Below, one piece after another: positions 1-4,980 of a stretch of 5,281 nucleotides of DNA. Under the pieces are notes generated by a model, which made no database searches, was not told where the DNA came from, and saw only the letters and a program-made list of their open reading frames with translations. This stretch comes from Fidelibacterota bacterium (lineage in GTDB: Bacteria > Fidelibacterota > Fidelibacteria > Fidelibacterales > Fidelibacteraceae). The translations under genes and the position numbers were made by a program. Location: assembly GCA_030596185.1 (NCBI GenBank), contig JAUVKP010000096.1:1-5281 (forward strand). Reading direction: 5' to 3'. The stretch's first letter is position 1. Every line of letters begins with the position of its first letter.

Positions 1-49
1 TTTTTCCTTTTTATCAATTATTATGAATACTATTTTGGGAATCCTTTTT

Positions 50-73
50 GGAACAGACATACCTGTTCCCTAC
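50..73 (-). repeat. Degenerate REP-like palindrome with GTAG foot
   Basis: Seen: on the minus strand GTAG (73-70) is directly followed by a stem GGAACAG (69-63) that pairs with CTGTTCC (56-50). The six central bases could pair further in RNA only through G-U wobbles. It looks like a once-perfect palindrome that has decayed at the centre. It lies about 80 nt beyond the stop codon of the reductase gene. In the minus direction the stem is followed by A residues rather than T, so it is not a standard intrinsic terminator. I group it with the other TGTA(G/A) palindromes of this window by architecture, not by arm sequence. Confidence 0.4.
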
Positions 74-120
74 ACTTTAAATAATATATTTCACCGATTA
101 CCAACACACAATTCACAACG

Positions 121-155
121 GTTTACAGATTACTGTTTACAGTTTACTGTTTTTA
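121..155. repeat. Short tandem heptamer repeat beside the reductase stop codon
   Basis: Two adjacent 14-mers, GTTTACAGATTACT (121-134) and GTTTACAGTTTACT (135-148), differ at one base. Each is itself two related heptamers of consensus G(T/A)TTAC(A/T). A fifth, poorer copy (149-155) runs into the stop codon (153-155, minus strand) of the reductase gene. No function is evident. The rest of 1-152 shows no supportable gene apart from the palindrome at 50-73. Confidence 0.55.
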
Positions 156-1337
156 TATTCCGGTAAATGCTTTTACAACATCAATCAGAAATTCGGGTTT
201 ATGTTTGACCACTTGTGAGAAAATACGAAAGAATGATCGCTTGTCTTCACTTATTTTGAGAATTTCATCGCCAATATTATTATAATCCTCATCATTCATT
301 TGATATACAACATCCTTGATCTTGTATTGACTTTCATGTCTTTTACCAATGATTTTATAAATTTCTTTTTCGTATTTCTTAAATATCTTTTCAATTTTCA
401 AAGGATCATCACAGGCTTCAATTGCTGCTTTTCCGGCCAATACACCGCTATCAATGGCATGGCAAATTCCGCCACCGTTCAATGGATTAACCATCCTGCC
501 GGCATCACCCGCAATGAGCATATTTTCTTTACAGAGTGTTTTAAGGGTTAATGAAACCGGTACACCTCCGGTTATATACTTTTGGACAGAGACATGTGGA
601 TAATAAGTAGCTAAAAATTCATCCAGATATTCTTTAGAATACTTTTCAGTTGAAGCATATTTACCATTAATTCCCAATCCAATATTTGCACAATTATTTG
701 CTTTCGGAAAGGCCCATGCATATCCGCCCGGTGCATAATTTGTCCCGATGTATATATAAAGCGCGTTTTCCTTCAAATTGACATTTGAAGCTGTTACCTG
801 AACGCAGGGCTCAATGTCTTTTGCTTTAAGTGTTGTATCAATTCCCATTTTTCGGGCAATGCGGCTTTCCACACCATCCGCTGCGATCACGACAGATGCA
901 TAATATTCATTTATCGTGCCATTCTCGTCAACTTTTACACCCTTTGCGGATCCATCATCATTATGAATAAGATCGATCACATTAGCTTTCATCATGATCT
1001 TAGTACCCAATTCACTGGCTTTTGCCGCCATATCGTACTCAAAGAGATCGCGATTGAGAATAAACCCGGAATATTTTTCATTGCTAAGTTTTATTTCTTT
1101 ACCATTTGGCAGAACAATAATAAAGGAATCAGTTCTTGCTGCGACCCATCGTTTTTCTACAGGTAAATATTTATTTATATCTTCTTCACCGCAAGCTTCG
1201 GCACAGCGTACAGGAACTCCCATTTCGCGTTTTCGTTCGCAGAGAAGAACAGATTTTCCCGCTTTTGCAATTTCCCAAGCGGCAAAAAGTCCGGCAGGAC
1301 CACCGCCCACAACGATCACATCCCAATTAATCTTCAT
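153..1337 (-). CDS. Geranylgeranyl reductase family FAD-dependent oxidoreductase
   Basis: A flavoprotein of 394 aa, a normal length for the family. In characterised members it saturates isoprenoid double bonds: archaeal ether-lipid chains, or geranylgeranyl groups in phototrophs. Visible motifs: the Rossmann FAD loop GGGPAG (11-16) with acidic E34 ending the second strand; PVRCAEAC (42-49), matching the PxxCAE motif of archaeal-type reductases; ADG (153-155); YAPGGYAWAFPK (201-212), the substrate-side signature; and GDAGRMVNPLNGGGI (277-291), the second FAD motif. The start is fixed by GGAGGT (1348-1343), five bases before ATG, and the gene overlaps the ferredoxin gene by 11 bp. No signal peptide or clear membrane segment is seen, so it is probably cytosolic or peripheral on the membrane. 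Family assignment is secure. The substrate is not: an archaeal-type lipid, a quinone side chain, a polyprenol or another isoprenoid are all possible. Confidence 0.88.
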   Translation of the reverse strand: MKINWDVIVVGGGPAGLFAAWEIAKAGKSVLLCERKREMGVPVRCAEACGEEDINKYLPVEKRWVAARTDSFIIVLPNGKEIKLSNEKYSGFILNRDLFEYDMAAKASELGTKIMMKANVIDLIHNDDGSAKGVKVDENGTINEYYASVVIAADGVESRIARKMGIDTTLKAKDIEPCVQVTASNVNLKENALYIYIGTNYAPGGYAWAFPKANNCANIGLGINGKYASTEKYSKEYLDEFLATYYPHVSVQKYITGGVPVSLTLKTLCKENMLIAGDAGRMVNPLNGGGICHAIDSGVLAGKAAIEACDDPLKIEKIFKKYEKEIYKIIGKRHESQYKIKDVVYQMNDEDYNNIGDEILKISEDKRSFFRIFSQVVKHKPEFLIDVVKAFTGI

Positions 1338-1503
1338 TTTTTACCTCCAATGCTGCGATCGGACACATTTTCACACAGATACCGCATTCGGTACAAGCTT
1401 CGTGGTCAACGATCACCTTAAATTCACTAAGCATCAGGGCATCTGCGGGACAAACTGCAATGCAGGTCCCACATTGATCACAATGTTGCAATGGAATGAT
1501 CAT
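1327..1503 (-). CDS. 2[4Fe-4S] ferredoxin, small bacterial type
   Basis: A 58-aa low-potential electron carrier. Two complete CxxCxxCxxxCP motifs are present, at C8-C11-C14-C18 and C37-C40-C43-C47, so two [4Fe-4S] clusters are expected and no ligand is missing. The length is typical of clostridial-type ferredoxins. A TTG six bases upstream (1509-1507) is in frame, but it abuts the Shine-Dalgarno sequence AAAGGAG (1516-1510). The ATG at 1503-1501 has proper spacing and is the better start. The gene begins 11 nt after the DUF2279 stop and its last 11 bases overlap the start of the reductase gene, so the two are probably translationally coupled. Inference: it delivers electrons to the adjacent reductase. 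Some archaeal geranylgeranyl reductases are known to use a ferredoxin encoded nearby. Confidence 0.92.
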   Translation of the reverse strand: MIIPLQHCDQCGTCIAVCPADALMLSEFKVIVDHEACTECGICVKMCPIAALEVKNED

Positions 1504-1509
1504 GATCAA

Positions 1510-1516
1510 CTCCTTT
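1510..1516 (-). promoter_or_regulatory. Shine-Dalgarno site deciding the ferredoxin start
   Basis: AAAGGAG on the minus strand sits six bases before ATG 1503-1501 and touches the alternative TTG at 1509-1507 with no spacer. It therefore selects the ATG. It overlaps the last two bases of the DUF2279 stop codon. Confidence 0.75.
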
Positions 1517-1970
1517 ATTTTTGGATAGCCGCAGCAGTTAAATATCCTAAGCCACTGCCTGCAATATCATAAACCAGGTCTTTCCAGCTAAAAATACTTT
1601 TCTTAGAAAAAACATCATATAATTCTTTCCCAAGTGAAAAAGATAAACTTATTCCAAGGGATATCTGTCTTGAATTTTCACTTTCGACCAAAAACATATG
1701 CTCAAGGGTAAAACTACTCTGTAAAGTCAGAAAGTAGGCTGTTGACAAATGCATCCATTTATCTTTTGAAAACCATTTATCGGTTGGCTGATATAATGTG
1801 AAAGGTTTATCTGACTTTTCGTGGTCGATACCCTGTTGTATATTGTGAGTTTGAACATCATAATATTTAACATCTGAGATTTTAATTCGTGTAACACTTG
1901 AATCTATCTGATTTTCCTGAGCTGACAGGAAAGAAACAAAAATAAGAATAAAGACAAGGAAGCGTTTCAT
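1515..1970 (-). CDS. DUF2279 (YfiM-like) exported protein
   Basis: A 151-aa protein of unknown function. Residues 1-17 form a signal peptide: MKR, a hydrophobic stretch, then LSA before Gln18. No lipobox cysteine is present, so it should be released to the periplasm or held by its hydrophobic segments rather than lipidated. The family pattern is visible as DKWMHLSTAYF (70-80), GKELYD (114-119) and FSWKDLVYDIAGSGLG (127-142), with hydrophobic segments around 76-90 and 102-113. The frame stays open upstream to 2045, but ATG 1970 is preferred. It has AGGAGT (1982-1977) six bases upstream, it begins the signal peptide, and it overlaps the transporter stop by one base (TAATG), which indicates translational coupling. 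The DUF2279 assignment is from memory of the family motifs. No biochemical role can be given. Confidence 0.78.
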   Translation of the reverse strand: MKRFLVFILIFVSFLSAQENQIDSSVTRIKISDVKYYDVQTHNIQQGIDHEKSDKPFTLYQPTDKWFSKDKWMHLSTAYFLTLQSSFTLEHMFLVESENSRQISLGISLSFSLGKELYDVFSKKSIFSWKDLVYDIAGSGLGYLTAAAIQK

Positions 1971-3334
1971 TATAAAACTCCTATAGCGCTTAGAAATACT
2001 AAAAGGATAAGGACAGGTGCGATAAATTTTACTAGGAAGTACCATACATTTGAGGTTTTTCTGTTAAATTGGGTATCACGGACACCATGAAATAATTCTC
2101 CAATGATCTCTTGTTTTGAAATATACCAGCCAATAAAGATCGCTACAAGCATTCCACCTAAAGGCAATAAAACATTTGCTGAGAGATAATCCATCATATC
2201 AAACCAATTAAGACCGAATATTCTAAAACTACCAAATTCTCCAAAAGACAGAGCCGAAGGGATCCCAAGAATGAATATGCTCCCTGATAATAACACAACA
2301 GAAGAATGACGTTTCATTTTAAATTCATCCATCAATGTAGAAACCAACATTTCAAGTATTGAGATCGTTGAAGTTAAAGCAGCAATAGAGAGTAAAATAA
2401 AGAATAAGGTAGAAAAAACATTACCACCGGGCATCTGCGAAAAGACAGCAGGAAGAACATTGAAAACAAGTCCCGGCCCGCCTGCAGGATCAAATCCCAT
2501 AGCAAAAACCGATGTAAATATTGCTAATCCCGCCAATAAGGCGATAAAAGTATCCAATAAGGCTATCATGATCCCACTAAAGAATATATTTTCATCTTTC
2601 TTAAGATATGAACCGTAGGTCAACAGGACACCCATACCAACCGAAAGTGTGAAAAAAGCATGTCCTAAAGCCATCAGAACTGTTTTAAAACTTACTGTAC
2701 TCCAATCGGGTTTCAGTAAAAAAGTTAAACCTTTATCAGCCCCTTCAAGGGAAACTCCCCAGAGTACAAGAAATAGTAAAATGATAAAAAATATTGGCAT
2801 GAGGAATTTTGCGATCTTTTCTATGCCATTTCTAACACCAAAGTAGACTACAAAACCACCAAGAACCACAAAAAGCAGCTGCCATGAAATGATCCACCCG
2901 GGATTACTTACCAAAGAATTAAAATGTACACCTGCGTCCGCTGAAGATTGAAAAGAGCTTATTTTTCCGGCTATCGATTCTACGATATACCCCATTGACC
3001 ATCCTGCGATCACATTGTAATAAGAAAGGATCACTAAACCGGTAATGAAAAACAAGCCACCAACAGTGACCCATAAGTTTCTATGTTTTTTTGCCAAATG
3101 TTTAAAAGTAGAAATAGGGCCTCGCTGTGAATTCCGCCCCAAAAGAATTTCCGCAATTAAAACAGGTAACCCGATAACAAGAATACAGATCAAATAAATA
3201 AAAATAAATGCAGCACCGCCGTTCTCTCCGGTGATGTAAGGGAATTTCCAAATATTCCCAAGTCCCACAGCCGAACCTGCCGCGGCAAGAATAAACCCTA
3301 ACTTATTTCCCCAATGTTCCCTTTTCCTTTCCAT
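1970..3334 (-). CDS. Sodium-dependent transporter, NSS/SNF family
   Basis: A 454-aa inner-membrane symporter of the LeuT fold, which couples inward Na+ flow to uptake of an amino acid or similar small solute. The N-terminal signature GSAVGLGNIWKFPY (20-33) contains the unwound TM1 with the N27 Na+ ligand. TM6 shows FFTLSVGMG (227-235) and TM8 shows ALTSTIS (319-325), where the second Na+ site Thr/Ser residues lie. About eleven to twelve hydrophobic segments fit the short prokaryotic subgroup. D261 in TM7 appears to occupy the acidic position that replaces chloride in bacterial members, so transport is probably chloride-independent (inference by manual alignment). RBS AAGGAA (3343-3338) precedes ATG closely. 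It lies 11 nt after the DUF5683 gene. Substrate is unknown; ridA in the same operon makes an amino acid plausible. Confidence 0.93.
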   Translation of the reverse strand: MERKREHWGNKLGFILAAAGSAVGLGNIWKFPYITGENGGAAFIFIYLICILVIGLPVLIAEILLGRNSQRGPISTFKHLAKKHRNLWVTVGGLFFITGLVILSYYNVIAGWSMGYIVESIAGKISSFQSSADAGVHFNSLVSNPGWIISWQLLFVVLGGFVVYFGVRNGIEKIAKFLMPIFFIILLFLVLWGVSLEGADKGLTFLLKPDWSTVSFKTVLMALGHAFFTLSVGMGVLLTYGSYLKKDENIFFSGIMIALLDTFIALLAGLAIFTSVFAMGFDPAGGPGLVFNVLPAVFSQMPGGNVFSTLFFILLSIAALTSTISILEMLVSTLMDEFKMKRHSSVVLLSGSIFILGIPSALSFGEFGSFRIFGLNWFDMMDYLSANVLLPLGGMLVAIFIGWYISKQEIIGELFHGVRDTQFNRKTSNVWYFLVKFIAPVLILLVFLSAIGVL

Positions 3335-3345
3335 ATGTTCCTTTT

Positions 3346-3786
3346 TTAGAATTCATAACTTAGTTGAATTCCATTGATTTTTGGATCCGGCTCAAGTATC
3401 AACCTCTCATTTGGGAAAGCACTTAAATGCGCATCTACATAAGCATCCATCAAGGAATAGACATATACCGCTGCAAAAAACCAGGTAAACTGCTTTGCGG
3501 TAGATAATGCTTCAGTAGATGTTATACCGGCATCAATATCATTATAATAATCCAAATAATGATACACAGCATATCCACCTAAAGCTAATTCCGCCCCCAT
3601 GAAAATGCTGCTTTTTAAGTATTTCCCATTATATAATTGCCCACCCCCAGGGAATATTGTAGATAATCCTACTGCCAAGACAGGGGATTTCATTTTTCCC
3701 TGAAAAACGACAAGTGTATCGGCTTCATCTGCCAATAGCGATCCACAAAGCAGGATCAAAACAATTATGATCAAACACTTTTTCAT
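3346..3786 (-). CDS. DUF5683 domain exported/membrane protein
   Basis: A 146-aa protein. Residues 1-19 look like a signal peptide ending SLLA, probably cut before D20. C14 is not in a good lipobox, because Leu is at position -1. The body matches the DUF5683 pattern: KSPVLAVGLSTIFPGGGQLYNGKYLKS (33-59; the key part is PGGGQLYNGKYLKS, 46-59), a hydrophobic stretch (60-78), a second one (about 100-112), then DAYVDAHLSAF (114-124). The chain ends in Phe after an alternating polar/hydrophobic stretch, as outer-membrane strands often do, though one short strand is weak evidence. Its ATG overlaps the ridA stop (ATGA) and no good Shine-Dalgarno is visible, so translation likely depends on ribosomes finishing ridA. 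The family is common in the FCB group. Its function is unknown. Confidence 0.82.
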   Translation of the reverse strand: MKKCLIIIVLILLCGSLLADEADTLVVFQGKMKSPVLAVGLSTIFPGGGQLYNGKYLKSSIFMGAELALGGYAVYHYLDYYNDIDAGITSTEALSTAKQFTWFFAAVYVYSLMDAYVDAHLSAFPNERLILEPDPKINGIQLSYEF

Positions 3787-4163
3787 TTTATCATTGCGAT
3801 AGCTTCAATTTCAATATCTACATCTTTGGGTAAACGCGCAACCTGTACAGCTGAACGCGCAGGTGCATTCTCGGGGAATACTTCCGCATAAACTGTATTA
3901 ACATTGGCAAATTGTGTTAAATCTTTCATAAATACTGTGGTTTTAAAAATAGTATCTTTTGAACCACCCGCAGCTTCTACAACAGCTATCACGTTCATTA
4001 AGGCAGCTTTAGCTGCTTTATCAATATCATTTTCGATCAATTTTCCTGTTTCCATATCAACGGGTAATTGCCCTGAAGTAAAAATTAATTCACGATTTGT
4101 AGTTCCTTGTGAATATGCCCCGATCGGTGCGGGTGCTTTATCTGTTAAAATGATCTCTTTCAT
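3783..4163 (-). CDS. ridA: RidA family reactive enamine/imine deaminase
   Basis: A 126-aa protein, full length for the YjgF/YER057c/UK114 family. RidA trimers act in the cytosol to hydrolyse 2-aminoacrylate and related enamine/imine intermediates released by PLP-dependent amino-acid enzymes. Key positions of the active RidA subgroup are kept: Y17 (in PIGAYSQG), SGQ (30-32), R103 in PARSAVQVARLPKDVD, and E118, equivalent to the E. coli glutamate 120. The Cys that follows the arginine in E. coli is Ala105 here; this Cys is not needed for catalysis. The start ATG (4163-4161) has GGAG (4174-4171) at good spacing. It is the first gene of the six-gene minus-strand unit, so the operon promoter should lie in 4164-4271. 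I see no convincing -35/-10 pair there. Confidence 0.93.
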   Translation of the reverse strand: MKEIILTDKAPAPIGAYSQGTTNRELIFTSGQLPVDMETGKLIENDIDKAAKAALMNVIAVVEAAGGSKDTIFKTTVFMKDLTQFANVNTVYAEVFPENAPARSAVQVARLPKDVDIEIEAIAMIK

Positions 4164-4193
4164 ATTGTGACTCCATGTTTAAAATTATCCGTT

Positions 4194-4209
4194 AAAAATG
4201 AGCATTTTT
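4194..4209. promoter_or_regulatory. Inverted repeat in the ridA leader, possible operator
   Basis: AAAAATG (4194-4200) and CATTTTT (4203-4209) are perfect inverted repeats around two bases, 31-46 nt upstream of the ridA start. It could be a binding site for a dimeric regulator. It is A/T-rich and could equally arise by chance in AT-rich intergenic DNA. Confidence 0.2.
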
Positions 4210-4271
4210 TGCCGAATTTCAAAATAAAATTCCATGTGTTCTTGATTTTAGATTTATTCGATATTTTGATT

Positions 4272-4303
4272 ATGTAGAGACGCAAGATTTTGCGTCTCTA
4301 CAT
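4272..4303. repeat. REP-like palindrome, TGTAGAGACGCA type (copy 1)
   Basis: Perfect 14-bp arms, ATGTAGAGACGCAA (4272-4285) and its complement (4290-4303), surround a GATT loop. GTAG occurs at 4274-4277 and, by symmetry, on the other strand. It lies between the divergent ridA operon and the 4375 gene. Its left arm is identical over 14 bases (4271-4284 against 4791-4804) to the element downstream of that gene. There is no T-tract on the plus side, so it is a dispersed palindrome rather than a terminator. Confidence 0.75.
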
Positions 4304-4304
4304 T

Positions 4305-4319
4305 AACAATATTATTGTT
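4305..4319. promoter_or_regulatory. 7-1-7 palindrome, possible operator for the plus-strand gene
   Basis: AACAATA (4305-4311) and TATTGTT (4313-4319) form a perfect inverted repeat around one base, 56-70 nt before the ATG at 4375. It overlaps a weak -35-like TTGTTT (4315-4320), which has TAAATT (4338-4343) at 17-bp spacing. That is only a poor sigma-70 match, so both operator and promoter are tentative. Confidence 0.25.
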
Positions 4320-4363
4320 TACAGGTAATAAAACCTTTAAATTATCAGGAAATACTAAATATC

Positions 4364-4370
4364 GAGGTGA
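4364..4370 (+). promoter_or_regulatory. Shine-Dalgarno site fixing the start at 4375
   Basis: GAGGTGA lies four bases before ATG 4375-4377. The frame is open upstream to a TTG at 4315, but that codon has no ribosome binding site and the extra 20 residues look non-coding. The ATG is therefore taken as the start. Confidence 0.75.
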
Positions 4371-4374
4371 AAAT

Positions 4375-4767
4375 ATGAAAAATGATTATGTGTGTCCGTT
4401 TTGTAAAGGCCATTTAAAAGTAAAGAACAGTGTTATTTTTTCTGCCCGGAAACCCAATGGAGAAAGAGGAATTCTTCTTCTGAGTCCTGAACTTGGTAAT
4501 TATTCGGTCAGGAAACATCGCACTTTCAAGCTTGAAGACGGTGACAAGACAGATCTTTATTGTCCAATCTGCCATGCAAATCTTATGGCACAGAACTACA
4601 ATAATAATCTCGCCCGTATCATCAGCATTGATGAATATGGTGATGAAAACATCATCCTGATCTCTGAGATCGTTGGAGAACGATGTACTTATGTTATCCA
4701 TGGAAAACAGATAGATCGTTTTGGTGATGATGAACCAAATTATTTTGGTGCGGGTACCGAATTTTAA
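4375..4767 (+). CDS. Conserved hypothetical protein with two CxxC knuckles (zinc-ribbon-like)
   Basis: A 130-aa soluble protein without signal peptide or membrane segment. CPFC (7-10) and CPIC (63-66), the latter in LYCPICHANL, are spaced as the two halves of a four-cysteine metal site, most likely zinc. Between them is a mainly beta stretch containing the conserved-looking LLLSPELGNYSV (34-45). After the second knuckle comes NLARIISIDEYGDEN (78-92), another beta-rich stretch, then an acidic tail. I recognise the overall layout from uncharacterised proteins of Bacteroidota and related FCB phyla, but know no established function. A DNA/RNA-binding or adaptor role is only a guess. It is a single-gene unit, divergent from the ridA operon, and ends at a terminator hairpin. 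C104 is a fifth cysteine, not in a pair. Confidence 0.8.
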   Translation: MKNDYVCPFCKGHLKVKNSVIFSARKPNGERGILLLSPELGNYSVRKHRTFKLEDGDKTDLYCPICHANLMAQNYNNNLARIISIDEYGDENIILISEIVGERCTYVIHGKQIDRFGDDEPNYFGAGTEF

Positions 4768-4790
4768 ATTCCACAAACTAATTGATGTAA

Positions 4791-4824
4791 TATGTAGAGA
4801 CGCAGCATGCTGCGTCTCTTTTTT
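4791..4824 (+). terminator. Intrinsic terminator built from a TGTAGAGACGCA palindrome (copy 2)
   Basis: The segment 4796-4819 is a perfect 24-bp palindrome with left arm AGAGACGCAGCA, and it is followed by a run of six T (4819-4824). It sits 28 nt after the stop codon of the 4375 gene, so it is well placed as its Rho-independent terminator. GTAG (4794-4797) lies at the foot. The first 14 bases (TATGTAGAGACGCA) are identical to copy 1 upstream of the gene. The centre differs: GCATGC here, against the GATT loop in copy 1. It is therefore both a family member of the dispersed palindromes and a terminator. Confidence 0.75.
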
Positions 4825-4869
4825 ATTTGCAAAATATTTATATTTTAAGATTGTTATACCCTAAATACA

Positions 4870-4901
4870 TTGTAAAGACATGCCATGGCATGTCTTTACA
4901 A
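4870..4901. repeat. Perfect 32-bp palindrome, TGTAAAGACATG type
   Basis: The left arm TTGTAAAGACATGCCA (4870-4885) is exactly complementary to 4886-4901. It shares the TGTA(G/A)AGAC lead with the palindromes at 4272 and 4791, but the inner arm sequence differs. The foot is GTAA instead of GTAG. It has no T-tract. It lies in the 213-nt intergenic region between two convergent genes. Confidence 0.7.
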
Positions 4902-4919
4902 AATTATTCCTCTATAATC

Positions 4920-4952
4920 GCAAAGCCATCCGCTGTAAGCGGATGGCTTTGC
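4920..4952. terminator. Strong hairpin between convergent genes, probable bidirectional terminator
   Basis: The arms GCAAAGCCATCCGC (4920-4933) and GCGGATGGCTTTGC (4939-4952) are perfectly complementary. One more T-A pair leaves a three-base GTA loop. On the minus strand it begins 28 nt after the leuD-like stop codon. On the plus strand it is followed by the T-rich ATTATTTTA (4953-4961). The AAAGCC/GGCTTT base of the stem is typical of Rho-independent terminators. The T-tract is interrupted on both sides, so efficiency is uncertain. Unlike its neighbours it lacks the TGTA(G/A) lead. Confidence 0.6.
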
Positions 4953-4980
4953 ATTATTTTACAATTTTAAATATTACGCG

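Noticed and set aside
50..69. Terminator for the six-gene operon
   Set aside because: The seven-bp stem is followed by A residues on the minus strand, so it lacks the T-tract. I list it as a repeat instead and find no clear terminator for the operon in this window.
2..166. Plus-strand open frame at the left edge with an ATG at 23
   Set aside because: It crosses the heptamer repeat and the palindrome, ends inside the reductase gene on the opposite strand, and its translation looks like random AT-rich DNA.
1497..1508. 12-bp palindrome TGATCATGATCA across the ferredoxin start codon
   Set aside because: It has no room for a hairpin loop and follows from the coding sequence Met-Ile-Ile plus the ribosome-site spacer. 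Chance is the simplest explanation.
994..1572. Plus-strand open frame of 192 codons opposite the reductase and ferredoxin genes
   Set aside because: It is antisense to two genes with complete family motifs, shows no domain of its own and has no credible ribosome binding site.
1971..2045. Upstream extension of the DUF2279 protein by 25 residues
   Set aside because: It would lie inside the transporter coding sequence and put a charged segment before the signal peptide. ATG 1970 has a proper Shine-Dalgarno and a TAATG junction.
4184..4222. Sigma-70 promoter for the ridA operon (TTGAAA at 4222-4217, GATAAT at 4189-4184, minus strand)
   Set aside because: The spacing between the two hexamers is 27 bp, too long for a functional promoter, and neither has a good partner at 16-18 bp.
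4414..4776. Minus-strand open frame of 120 codons opposite the two-CxxC gene
   Set aside because: The plus-strand frame has a good Shine-Dalgarno, paired CxxC motifs and a terminator. The minus frame is low-complexity and without recognisable features.
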